NCBI GenBank assembly: GCA_026874595.1
Contig: CM049320.1
Coordinates: 52,402,714 to 52,466,713 of the forward strand
Reading direction: 5' to 3'
DNA length: 64,000 nucleotides
DNA from: Sipunculus nudus
Lineage: Eukaryota; Annelida; Sipuncula; Golfingiida; Sipunculidae
Positions 47,020-58,006 of the stretch are shown here, piece after piece. Position 1 is the stretch's first letter; every line of letters starts with the position of its first letter. The notes under the pieces were generated by a model. That model made no database searches. It was not told where the DNA came from and saw only the letters and a program-made list of their open reading frames with translations. Made by a program: the position numbers and the translations under genes.

Positions 47020-47590
47020 TTTCAAGATGGGATTATCAATTCAGAAGAGTATTCAAATAAGGGTAAGTTTTTTTTCATATTTTATGCTATCCTATGTTTC
47101 AGCCATGGTTATATCAAATACATGACACATAGACAAATCGTATCGACCATGCACCAGGCTAAGCCGTCACAGATGGTCACATGCCCTACAAGGAACATGC
47201 ATTGCTATTAAAGCATGCATTTACATAAAATATGTCATAACCAGACCTTGCTGAGTGACCAGTTATGGCTTAAAAATTCTGGTTTTCTCGGTTTATCCAT
47301 ATTTAAAATATAATATATGCAGCAATTTTTTTGTAATTCTGAGTATTTTAATTTGTGTTAAATATAAATATTTAGATACTTAAAATTATTATATTGATAA
47401 TAGTAACAGTTTCCTTATTCAACTGTTCCTTCTTCTTAAGGAACCATTTGATTCAACGGAACAAATAAGGATACTTCTGGATGTTTTAAAAGAAGGGACA
47501 AACAGATCATATAAAAGATTTTTCTTGACATTGGAGAAGTGTAACCAAGGTTATGTGGCAGCAAGACTAAAAAACAAAGAAGATGAGTGA
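47020..47590 (+). pseudogene. Second CARD locus, second half intact and first half degraded
   Basis: After the acceptor TTCTTCTTAAG, exon 47441-47590 reads STEQIRILLDVLKEGTNRSY, KRFFLTLEKCNQGYVAARL and ends NKEDE and TGA. It parallels the second CARD exon of the gene at 15704-15560 (DKVIEVLGIVESGTNMSFDK, NALESHDHSAV). Upstream, 47020-47062 reads FQDGIINSEEYSNK before a donor in the same AAG-G-GTAAGT context as the other gene. It is 2 nt short of the partner exon, so it joins out of frame, and three TAA codons precede it. The second exon is firm as a death-fold half. Whether the locus is a pseudogene or uses a different 5' exon is open. Confidence 0.55.
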
Positions 47591-47594
47591 GCTT

Positions 47595-48055
47595 TAATTG
47601 TTTTTATTTTTTTTTCAACATAAGTTCCATTTATTACAAAGGCAGACGTGATACAGTATCTACAACTTGGCAATAGTTGTAGTGTTGCTCTATGCCTGTA
47701 ATTTATTGGCCGGTCTTCCCATGTCCGAAAGATTCAGGACTTGTGATTTGTACTCCTAATCATATTTAAGATTTCCTGTTTCCTTAAAGAAACATTTTCT
47801 AATAATCATGACGTGAAGAACATTCATTTCCGATAATTCTCATAAAATAACCGAAACGTTACAAACTTGTCATTGCAGAGAAATATTGACCCAGATTTTA
47901 TACAACTCAAACGATCCATCCTAGACAGAAAAGAACACATGATAAAAATTATTTTGTCTTAATTTAAGGAAGTGAGTCCAGAAATTGCTTCATTGCTGCA
48001 TGATAAAAATGTTTTTATTTAATTTGTATACTGATTAAAAGTAATATCGATTACT
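47595..48055. other. No gene recognised
   Basis: AT-rich DNA downstream of the CARD exon. TTTATTACAAAG at about 47630 is the only poly(A)-like sequence and it is not canonical. Confidence 0.35.
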
Positions 48056-48059
48056 TGTT

Positions 48060-48472
48060 ATGCATTGTTTTTGGGATACGGTTACGGAAACGCTCCTCAT
48101 GATTATCAAATGTGTACTGACGGACAATCCCCCCATCAAAAGCCTCATCTATTTCAAAGAACTGGGTAGTTTGCCCACTCGAAGGGAAATGATGGAAGAA
48201 CAAACAGAATTCAGGAAACTTCTACACTCCAACAATCCCGTCAAGCAGCACCAAGTGGTCTGGTATCGAAAGGTTTAACTAGAAGGATGGGATAATGAGC
48301 AACTGCTCCTTCCACAAAACTGAAAACAGCAAGTACTGCATGCAATGCACGATGACATGGGACACCAGGGTGTCGAACGTACTGCTCTCCTAATTCAAAT
48401 GCGTGCACACTGGCCAACATTGAGGAAAGACGTGGAAAGACATTGTGCACAATGTTCAAGGTACAATGTATA
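48060..48472 (+). pseudogene. Ty3/gypsy integrase fragment (zinc-binding HHCC domain)
   Basis: The plus-strand frame runs RREMMEEQTEFRKLL and HQVVWYRKV, then a TAA, LEGWDNEQLLLP, another stop, and MHDDMGHQGVERT, MRAHWPTLRKDVERHCAQC. The His, His, Cys, Cys spacing (H-x4-H and a later C-x2-C) is that of the gypsy integrase N-terminal domain, and the preceding stretch fits the RNase H-integrase connection. Two in-frame stops and the loss of the catalytic core show a dead fragment, of a different family from the Gmr1-like element. Confidence 0.8.
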
Positions 48473-48713
48473 ATGAATAATATAATAAACTGAAAATATA
48501 ATATAAATATATATTATAAATTTGAAATGAACATATCTTTATAATGAATAATATGACAAAATTAAAATATAAGTACAAATTATGTATTTGATATAGGATG
48601 AATACAAAAAGATTTAAATGGTAGAACATTCATAAAAAGGGTGATGTCCATGATATTCAATAAATACAGAATATATTATCCTTTCTTTAATTTTATAGAT
48701 GCATCTGAATTAA

Positions 48714-48742
48714 ACACACACACACATATATATAAATATATA

Positions 48743-48801
<59 letters not shown>
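48714..48801. repeat. (CA)n(TA)n microsatellite
   Basis: A short CACACA run passes into an interrupted, then pure (TA)n tract. Confidence 0.95.
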
Positions 48802-48804
<3 letters not shown>

Positions 48805-51240
48805 TACAGACCGAACAGCCACACGAACATATTGATTACAAAAATGTGATTTTTTAGTGAACGGGCTTATTATAGTCTGCTTATTATGCCTGAAAAAATT
48901 ATTGTATAGGCCTATTATACAACAGGAGCAACTTCTCACAAATGTCCCTCAACCCGGAGGAAGGTTGTGCCTATATATTCTTTTTCCAGTGAACGTGGCC
49001 CGTAAACACATTAATTATATTTATCATCTGCTCTCTGTCCTCTCATCTATCATAAATTTATATCTCTCCTATTTATAAACTGGATTTATACATGTGTAGA
49101 TATTCTAATTTACGATCAAGATGGTCAACAACACGATATGTGTCCCAACAGCACAGGAACAACATAAACCATTTCACCCCTTCTGGGAAAATGGACTATT
49201 TCAGCCAATCCAGGGCTTCGTCCTTGACCCCTTGTTTACAAGCGCGACTTGGAGAAACTGTCGCAATGTTTGTAGACTGATTCTCACATTTCAGAAAAAA
49301 AAAAATTATTGTGAAAACAACATGCGAGGTACAGTTTTATATGTATGATGTAAAATAAAGCGGATGTTTCTTCTACCCCATATTGTAAAATTTGTTACAA
49401 TATCTAACTTCACTTTTTTATCCACTCAAAAAACCTGTCCACCATGGTTCGTGAAAAGGAGTATATTTGCCGACATATGGTAAATATTAGTTTTATCTTT
49501 TAATATTATCATGAAAAGTGTTTTTGGTAATGTCGGACACATTCTCCCGTTGCGCAATTCATCATATGACAATGGCTTGAACTGTTTTAAAAGACTACGA
49601 ATTCCAAGAGTGGATCGGGGAATGACTTTGTAATTCAATATAATCATTCTTTCAGAGAGGCCAAATATCATAATTATGATTTTACTAGGTTTGGAAGCGA
49701 ATTGAAAGAGTTCTTGAAAAATTAACAATTTTTCTAAAATATTTGAAAAGGGAATGACTTTGAAATACAATAGAAACATCCTCTCAGAGAGATATAATCT
49801 CTAGATCTACGATCTAGATCTACGATCTATATCTTTATCTTCAATATAATGTCTACGATCCCTGCCTAGCGGTCATTTTTTATCAATCATTAGATAAACT
49901 TACTGTGCAAATGTTTGAGATAACAGGGGAAATTGGGAGTGAGATGAAGGGTCATAGGACAAAAAGACAAGCAAAAATACCAGTAACACCTATGGTAACA
50001 CCCATACAGGGCCTTAATTAACGACAACATTAGAGATGAAGTGGTAATATCTTCTGACTTTTGTGGAGAAACGTTAGGGATTGCAAAAAGTAAATTCACA
50101 TGATCTATGTATCGGCAACATATTCATAACTGCTTGACTTTTGTATGTATTATTATTTGCAAGAATCTTAACTTCTAAAGTGCTATAACTTTTTGTACGT
50201 TTCCCGGAGAATTCAAAGGGTGTTTCAGTGTTGAATATATATTTTGTTTTCCTCGATTGAAAATAGAATTAGGTTACCGTAACCTTATATCCGGCTACAT
50301 TTGCCCATGACTACCTAAATTAAAATTTCCAGGTTCAACTTTTATGACTGCTAATGACCGACAGGACAACGGACGATCGCCGGACAAAGACTGATTGTTA
50401 TACCTTAGATGACATCCACAAAGCTGAGTTAAAAATGTTGGAACCAGGGCACAAGAAGACTGCAATTATTTACAGTTTTCGTCTCTTCAAATCCTCATTT
50501 TTTGCCCTGGAAAGGTTACAAGTTATTAAAATTCAACTCCGAATGTGACTATTCCTTTAGTTATTATGATTAAAGAAGTCCAATAAGATCTTTTGTTTCT
50601 ATAGATTTTAAACTTCAATAGGGTGTTTTAAGACAAAGAGCTATTCATTCACAAAGCTTTGGTTGCTTATCTATGACAACAATTTTGAATCAAATTATAG
50701 ATTCGTTTTGGAAAGTGGTTTCAATATACAGACATTACACAAGTTATTACATTTCTTAATTATTTCGCTCAGTTACTAGTAGTTTTGAATAAACAAAGTT
50801 GATCTCTTGGTAGATATTAAGCAATCTTGATATGCAAGTATGTACCAGTGAATGTTAGACCGTCGGAATACTTTTGTTTACGAATATACATTCATATAAC
50901 AATGTCACAGATATGGCTATCTTAATCTTAATTAAATTTTAAGTAAGCAAAGGTAAATCTCGGAGATATATAGAAGATGAAAAAAGATTGGCCTTTGGGC
51001 AGCAGACCGGCATGCGACTAAATCAGGCTCAATAAAGTGTTTTCAATTAAAATCTAAATTCAATTTTCAGATTTCGTCGATGAATCGGGTATGGTTATGG
51101 AACATATGATTGAAGGATTAGAGCCAAGAAACCCATTTTAGAAATGAAGAAATCAAATCATTATATAATTCTGTGACTGACCGTCTTCAATGCACAAAAA
51201 AATATATAGTCTTAATGTAGATATGGGTTCTTTAATTACT
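48805..51240. other. No gene recognised
   Basis: Plus-strand frame 49121-49348 (ICVPTAQEQHKPFHPFWENG) is open but unidentified. GATCTACGATCTAGATCTACGATC repeats occur at 49803-49830. Two AATGACTTTG-containing blocks at about 49621 and 49754 resemble each other. Confidence 0.35.
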
Positions 51241-51248
51241 CTAGTCCA

Positions 51249-51545
51249 TGGGCCAGAGCAGAAATTGGTACCACCAAGTTAAGGGTGGCAAAACATAAGT
51301 AGGTTTTTTCCAAAGGTCCATGTCTGTAGATGATATTTTTTATGATAAATGATCCGGAGTAATAGCTTAGTCATAGTTATCCGCTAATCAATGTAGTGAC
51401 CCTGCTTAAAAATTAAACTTTAAGTTGCATCGACTTTTCCACAGTATTAAGTTAATAACTTGAACACACAAATGTGGCAGTTTTATGCATTTATCATCAG
51501 TGGCAAATACTAATATTTACTTCTGACCCCTAAAAAAATCTTAAA
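51249..51545 (-). repeat. Inverted duplicate, copy 1 (matches 54300-54655)
   Basis: Read on the minus strand it matches the plus strand at 54300-54655: GTTATTAACTTAATACTGTGG, GAAAAGTCGATGCAACTTAAA, GCCACCCTTAACTTGG and GGTACCA all have counterparts in order. Homology ends at CCATGGACTA. Confidence 0.75.
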
Positions 51546-51549
51546 ATTC

Positions 51550-52435
51550 TGCGTTTCTATTATGTCAGCTTCTTATATAGAACCAATGCTTGTTTCGTTA
51601 ATGTTTCATGATTTTATTGGGACAGTACTGGATTTTTTGTGTGTTTTTCTTACCTTTTGCATGAAATATCATACACAATGAAGGATTGTTATTAGCGATG
51701 CCATTCCATATCAGATACCGGCTGTCACAGGTATTTTCGCAAGGTGACTAGCATAATCGGGGTACCGGCGTTCAATATATGGTTTTATCTTTCAAATAAA
51801 TACCGTTTTTTTCCATATATTTATATTATATATATATTTTTTACTACCTTAATAGGCGGGGACTCTTATTAAAGTGTTCATTTAACACCATCCTTCTTAT
51901 TCCTGATCTTCACTTGCATAGGAAATCCCAAATTGATCAGCTGTGCCAGGGTACCTGATTTGTAATGGTTCACTATGGGAGATCCCTTGCTGTGACAGGT
52001 GTATAGTTATTCTCGTATCAACTCCCATCCCTTTCCTACCCCACCCACCCCACACCAAATGTTATTTAGTCATTGTTATTGTTTGCACTGTGTTTCCTTA
52101 ATTGTAATGTTGTTTCTAATCCAATATACAAAACTTTTCTTGAACTAGAAAATGTCCAGAGGACTAGCTCCCCCGCCAAACGGGAATGTGAGAAAATTGT
52201 ACACACACACACCCTCGCAAAATTGACCAAACACAATAAAGGTCCACTTCGTGTTAGCTGAATCAGAGAACCCATCTGCTTCCAATACGGAGAGTGACTT
52301 ATGTGAGAATTGTGTACTTTGCCTTGTAATTGAAACATGACAAAGATCCTGCACGTAGAAAAAAAACACACAAAATAAACTAAGAAGGTACCTAATCATT
52401 GAGGATAACAATAAAATATACCTTCCTTGTTAATA
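51550..52435. other. No gene recognised
   Basis: AT-rich with a poly-C/CACC stretch at about 52030-52055. The frames at 52066-52411 have no family signature. Confidence 0.4.
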
Positions 52436-52439
52436 AGAA

Positions 52440-53035
52440 ATAGATTTTAGTAGCACTATGTAAGATACTGCATTGCTTATAAATGGATGACATTAAGTAT
52501 AAAAATTCATAAATAAATCCCAAAATCCATCAACCTTTGACCTAAACCTGCTCAGGTAAAGAGACCTTTGAGATATGGGGGCATGCTTTTGAGTGATAGT
52601 TTTTCTTAAATCTTGCATTGCATATGAAATGTTTAGGATTTCAAAATTCATTTAAAAAATGCCAACAATTAAGAATTCATAAAAGTCCAAAACATAATCA
52701 GCTCTGAAGACTCATAAGATACACCTGCTTTTGTAATAAGAAGTAGATCACAGTAAAATTTTTTATTAGAAATAGTGTCGCATATGAAACGTAAATAGAT
52801 AAATTGTGAAAGCCAATTAATAAAAAATCCAAAAATCATTCAAGTATGACCAAAATCTAATCAGCCTTGAGACCCATAAGATGCACCTGCTACAACAATT
52901 AACCGTAGGTCTGAGTAAAACGTTTCGATTATATCGCGTCGCATAACAATTGTATACAGACGGACGGGTGGACAGATGGACGAAGCTGATCCCTATATCC
53001 TCCGCTCCGCTGAGATGAGGGATGAATGGTGACTC
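52440..53035 (+). repeat. Tandem repeat, about 165-bp unit, ending in GACGGACGG
   Basis: AATCAGCTCTGAAGACTCAT and AATCAGCCTTGAGACCCAT, each followed by AAGAT(A/G)CACCTGCT, lie about 165 bp apart (52692 and 52857). A weaker copy lies before them. The block ends in CAGACGGACGGGTGGACAG and CTATATCCTCCGCTCCGC. In reverse this is the same plan as the 18.0-kb array, which begins with GTCCGTC repeats. Confidence 0.6.
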
Positions 53036-53079
53036 AAGAAGTAAAAAAAGTTTTAGAAAAATGATCTAATGAACATTTG

Positions 53080-53765
53080 TTTATTATATTCCTGTGTCAG
53101 CAGAATGGGAAATAAGGCTTTGTCTGTCCTGTATGTATATGCAGAGGTGTTGTAATTCCCACTATCTTCCCCCCCCCCCCCGGCCATTAATTCCTTGCAC
53201 CTGTGCACAGTGACATTACTTTTGTTACAAAAATATTAAACTAATTAAATTCTTCCCTCAGGAGAATGGAAAATAAAGTGAGCAGCTCTGCCTGTACATA
53301 ATCTCTCCGTTATCATTAAATATATATTCATTATGAACTTTTTCCTGTACGCATTGTTGGAATAATTTTCATATGCTGTATGTTTATGGATTTAAGCTAT
53401 TAAAGTCTGAAATGTGAAAGTAGCTTATATATTCAAATGTGTAAAATGGCAAATGTATACACTTTATAAACCTTAAAACAAATTGATATAATAAAAAAAT
53501 TAAGATCGAATTGAAACATCACATATTATTTTCCTGCCTCGGCAGACTGGGACATAAAGTTATCAGCTTTGTTTGTCTACCAGCCTGTCTGTACTTTTTT
53601 AAATATTAAGTGATCGTGAATGAACATTTTTTCAACCTGGAGCACTGTTGAGTTTAGTAAACATCCTGTATGTATACACAGAAATACTGTAACTCCCATC
53701 ATTGCACCCTCCACCACTAAGTCCTTGCACCTGGGGAACGGGGACATCAGTTATATTGCAAATGT
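53080..53765 (+). repeat. Diverged tandem repeats
   Basis: TCAGCAGAATGGGAAATAA, CAGGAGAATGGAAAATAA and GGCAGACTGGGACATAA occur at about 53098, 53258 and 53538. TAATTCCCAC and TTCCTTGCACCTGTGCACAG (53150-53210) are repeated as TAACTCCCATC and TCCTTGCACCTGG (53690-53735). A poly-C tract is at 53169-53181. Confidence 0.6.
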
Positions 53766-54299
53766 ATACATTTATAAAATAAAAATATAAATATTTAAAA
53801 ATATATTTAAAAAATAGATATAATTGAACAAATGTGTAAACTGCTAGATTATCAACAATTTATCAACAAGCCCACCAATGATCATGGTAACAATAAAGAT
53901 TTCATGTCCACAAACTGCTCACATGCTTCACTTTCAACATTGGGAAACACATGGTCAGGTCACAAAATATTATTCGCAACAATGGCTTACTCATCGATAC
54001 AAACCAATCATATCAACGAACCATGGCCTATATAACCTCTTTCTCTCAGACTTTATAACTCCATTTGATATTATTTTAGATTTTTACCTTCAAGATCAAC
54101 TTCAGCTGAGCACAGTTACCCATGGGTCCTTTGTTTAAGGATGGCCTAAAGTGTTAGTCTGCGTGTCTTAAACAAATTTAAAAAGAGACAAGGAAAACCA
54201 AACTTGTACCTAAGATTCAATTAAAGAATAAAAGGTAATAGCGAAACTATCTTATGTTCCTGTAATCTTAGGTTAAATGAAAAAAATACCGACAGTTCG

Positions 54300-54655
54300 A
54301 CAGTTTTAAGGGGTAGGGGTAAATATTAGGGTCTGCCACTGATGATAAATGCATAAACCGCCCATATTTGACACACCATCAGAAAGCCCTGGGTCTTAGT
54401 TATTTATTGAGACCAAACATATTATATGTTTTGTATCCATGAAGTTATTAACTAAATACTGTGGAAAAGTCGATGCAACTTAAATGTTTACATTTTCATA
54501 CATATATTCAGTAGCAGATAACTAAACTACCACCCTGGATCACTTATCATACCAATATGTCATTTATAGACATAGACCTGAAAGAAAAACCTACTTCAGT
54601 TATGCCACCCTTGATGGTACCAATATGTGGAAAATTGGCTCTGGGCCCATGGACT
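54300..54655 (+). repeat. Inverted duplicate, copy 2
   Basis: Counterpart of 51249-51545 in the opposite orientation, about 3 kb away. It ends inside an open frame (54557-54874, VPICGKLALGPWTTQGPGE) that I cannot assign. Confidence 0.75.
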
Positions 54656-54874
54656 ACTCAGGGCCCTGGAGAGGTCCAGTACTTCAATGATTTTTATTCT
54701 GAGCATGCCAAATTACCTGAAGTAGAAAAGTATATAATAAAGCAATTTGTATCAGAAACTTTACCACTGACACATGCTGTTGTTAAGCTTAGTCACTCAT
54801 ACCTTGATAAAAAAAACTTATATAGCAAATACTCATCGTCCTTGCAGTGTTTATATTTGTACCCGCACAACTGA
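54557..54874 (+). other. Unidentified 105-codon open frame
   Basis: The frame runs MSFIDIDLKEKPTSVMPPL, VPICGKLALGPWTTQG, YFNDFYSEHAKLPEVEKYI and ends YLYPHN. The first third lies in the inverted repeat. It may be a transposon-encoded fragment or an exon; no domain recognised. Confidence 0.25.
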
Positions 54875-55177
54875 TTCTCATGTGGATTAAGTGCACCAAT
54901 TCTTTGAAAACTGTCAATAAAACCGTACCGTCGTCGAGTGTGTTTATATTCATCAATCGAACTTTTCTGTTTATTGGCGTCTGTATGAAAGGTTTCTAGG
55001 TTCTCATATTCGTAACATACATATGTTTGGAAGATAAATATTTAAAGTCTGTCATTTTACAACGATTCTACAATCAAGTTCAATCATTCCGTGAGTGATA
55101 TCAACGATCTACACCTGTGTTATTTACCTGCGATCTACAAAGCGATACGTTCAACACTTTGCTACAATGACATAAAT

Positions 55178-55502
55178 CAAACACAAGCGAGTTGTCCTGG
55201 CACTTCAAGACAAGCTTGATAACCTTCAACGGCTTGACCAGGGGGTGTCGCCTGCCAGTATCATGTGAATATTCAACAATAGACGATCTAAAGGATCAGA
55301 TAGCTAGTCTTCACGAGAAAAGCTACAGATATTGAAGGCAAAGGTCCCAAAGGTCTTCACCATCAATGACAAGTCCAAAAAGTACAAGTACATAGGTATG
55401 GCAGCTGATAAGAAGCTGGAAACAGCCCTGCACATGTGGTTCACGCAGATACGCCCTTTGGGGCTTACCCATATCAGGAGCTATACTGACTGAGAAAGCC
55501 TT
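55178..55502 (+). pseudogene. Pogo/Tigger-type transposase N-terminus (psq and CENP-B-like HTH)
   Basis: A plus-strand frame reads KHKRVVLALQDKLDNLQRLD, QGVSPASIM, an in-frame TGA, IFNNRRSKGSDS, TAG, SREKLQILKAK and ADKKLETALHMWFTQIRPLG. A one-base shift then gives the block PISGAILTEKAL. This is the DNA-binding region typical of Tigger/pogo and jerky transposases. Stops at about 55266 and 55299, plus the frameshift near 55470, make it a dead remnant. The DDE domain is missing. Confidence 0.78.
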
Positions 55503-55504
55503 AC

Positions 55505-56355
55505 CATATATTATTACCAGTTAAATATAAACCTAATAAACATATCTTGTTGAATCACTTAGTTGTTTTTATATGTGTGTCTATATTCTTATGATCATGT
55601 GACTCACACTTCAAACTGGCATAATGTGATTTGCTTTGAACTATCATGGACCTTGAAATGGACTTATTGATCATGATCTTCGCTTCACGCAAATATTTTA
55701 TATCACATGCATTTTTATTGTTTCTATATTTATCTCTATATATGCATGAATATAACCGATGTACAATGAATTATTCCGTGTCCGAGCTTCGGTTATCTAT
55801 ATTCATTTGTCATTAAATATTATTATTGATATTCATATCAGTAGTATTTCAGACCCGGTAGTGTAGATTTCAGGGGGGGGGGATATTACAAGTTAAATAT
55901 AAACCAATATATATATATTATATATTATAACGAATCCGAGGATCGACACAAGCGGGTTTTATTTGGTAAAAATTTAAATAGAGTAGTCAATAATATCGAG
56001 TCTGTAACCTCGAGTCTGTTACCGCCGCCCCCCCCCCCCCCCCCCGCCCCACTCCCTCCCGATAATACGATACAACAACAAGAAGTACCAGTATTTGACA
56101 GTACAGTAAGTATATTCTTCTGTACATGATGACTGTAATAGCTACCCCCTCCCCATATCAACCCCATAAGTCAGTATATAATGACAATAAATGACATGCA
56201 ACAGAATGCAGTAGTATACATACAGTTTTTACAAAATTTTTGGCACCGTGGGAAACCCATTCCCACACCCTCCCCCTTGGGGTCTTTGTTCTCTCGTATC
56301 CGCTTAATTTCTGCCGCTCCCCCATCCCCCTCCTGCCATTTGGGTCAGGCTACGG
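55505..56355. other. No gene recognised; poly-C tract
   Basis: A long poly-C run lies at 56028-56045. AGTTAAATATAAACC occurs at about 55520 and again at about 55890 as a direct repeat that may bracket a small insertion. Confidence 0.4.
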
Positions 56356-56357
56356 CC

Positions 56358-56360
<3 letters not shown>

Positions 56361-56412
<52 letters not shown>
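56361..56412. repeat. (TA)n microsatellite at the left edge of a transposon
   Basis: A pure TA tract directly abuts the left terminal repeat at 56413. Confidence 0.95.
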
Positions 56413-56415
<3 letters not shown>

Positions 56416-57630
56416 TAGAACACCTGCTAACGGCCACGCCTCTATAACGGTCAATAGGTTAATTACGGTCAGATTTTCCGGTCCCGAATTTTCGACCGTT
56501 ATATTTCATAATCATTCTGTTGTCAATTACGGTCACTCCTCTATTCCGTATTACGGCCAGGTCTCTCGGTCCCGCAGGCCGAGAAACGCCTCAGTTACGG
56601 TCAGGGGTAGTGACTCTGCGACTTGGGCTCAACAAATCGAGCGGCCACTTCTGACCTCAATATCATTATACACAAGTGTCCGCCCTCACATATTCCTGTC
56701 TATTAATGAGTGCCTGGATAAAGGTAACCACTCGACCGTGACTGAGATGTTTGACACGTAGCCAGCGTCGCACTCAGCCTCATTAGGCCAAAATAAAAAA
56801 AAAGGTATGGTTCTCAGGCACATTTTTCAGAAATCAATACGGGCGGGCGGGTTTTTTATATTTAATTTTTTGGTATGTTTCGACAAAAATGTCAAATGAT
56901 AAGGGAAAAGCATGATAATAACAAATTTATTTTGCTAAACAAGTAAAAGCACTACATAACAAAGGAAATTGTATGATTTTATCTTCTTGAAAGAAATGTC
57001 CGAGCGGCTGAAGCTCATAATTGGTTAGTTTCTATTAAAAATCAAAATAAAAATTTTTGATGTGGGGGTTTAAAATTGATGCGGGCGGTGCCTGAGAACT
57101 ATACCTTTTATTTTTTTTGGCCGTAGTATGCACAATTGTAAGGCATGTGTCCCAACCTGCGTGTATGTTTGGGAATCAGTCCTGCGAGCTGGATCTTAAT
57201 CGGGGTGTTTGTCATATAATTAACGAATGACAACCAGCGGGTCCAGAAAACCGTTAGGTAAACTGTGGATCTTTAAACTTTCTTTTAATGTCCTTGTGAA
57301 CACGTACATCAGACGAAAACAGTGCGGCAAACATCGCACAATTTACTCATACATTAATAATAATCAATGCAAAATAAACAATGTTACATGTATAAAATGT
57401 TGCGCATACTCTGTCCCAATCACTATGATGTGATTGTAAATATTTTATTTATTTTTTTATTGATAACAGTTATTATACTAATACTCTGTATATACGTTTA
57501 TTTTTTTATTGTAATAAAGATTTGAACTTTGTTTCGTTTGACCCTATACTGGTCAAGTCCTGTATAACGGCCACTCCTGTATTAAGGCCACTTTCATCCA
57601 GTCCCGATGGTGACCGTAATACAGGCGTTC

Positions 57631-57635
<5 letters not shown>
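56413..57635. mobile_element. Non-autonomous pogo/Tigger-like TIR element in a (TA)n tract
   Basis: The left end is CAGTAGAACACCTGCTAACGG. The right end, read in reverse, is TAGTAGAACGCCTGTATTACGG. Subterminal motifs of the form TTACGGTCA or AACGGCCAC are repeated at least eight times, as in Tigger elements. TA sequences flank both ends; pogo-like elements insert at TA. No transposase is encoded (the 56240-56761 frame is a read-through of repeats), and an unrelated TIR element is nested inside. Confidence 0.75.
56786..57122. mobile_element. Nested MITE with about 36-bp terminal inverted repeats
   Basis: GGCCAAAAT, an A-run and GGTATGGTTCTCAGGCAC on the left are matched by the reverse of GTGCCTGAGAACTATACC, a T-run and GGCC on the right (57088-57122). 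Both ends have GCGGGCGG-like sequence close inside. The length is about 337 bp. There is no coding content. The target duplication is unclear. Confidence 0.7.
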
Positions 57636-57696
<61 letters not shown>

Positions 57697-57720
57697 GTAT
57701 GTTTGTATGTATGTTTGTCT
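57634..57720. repeat. (TA)n then (ATGT)n microsatellite
   Basis: A TA tract to 57684 followed by ATGT/GTTT repeats. It forms the right flank of the TIR element. Confidence 0.95.
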
Positions 57721-58006
57721 ACACCCCCCCCCATGAATATTTCGTTTCGCCGTCCCAGTAGATTTATTCTACTTATTCTTTTACTTTTCTGATTCATACA
57801 TGCTGGGTTTGCATTCCATGTGGTCATAACGGAGAAACTTTATGACATTTTTTTTGCTATTTTGCTTGATTATCTGACAGTTTAAGATTTTAATACCAAA
57901 ATCTAGGTTGGTAAAGGGGTCCCCAAAATACACTCGGCACTTGATCTCGTACCACGTGAACAGAATCCACTTTTCTCGGATCAGACAGCAGCGTATAGTG
58001 GATGCA

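Noticed and set aside
48676-48939. Ile/Tyr-repeat ORFs over TA tracts (also at 57.5-57.8 kb)
   Set aside because: These are translations of microsatellite DNA with no biological support.
56240-56761. 173-aa plus-strand ORF
   Set aside because: It reads through a (TA)n tract into the terminal and subterminal repeats of a TIR element.
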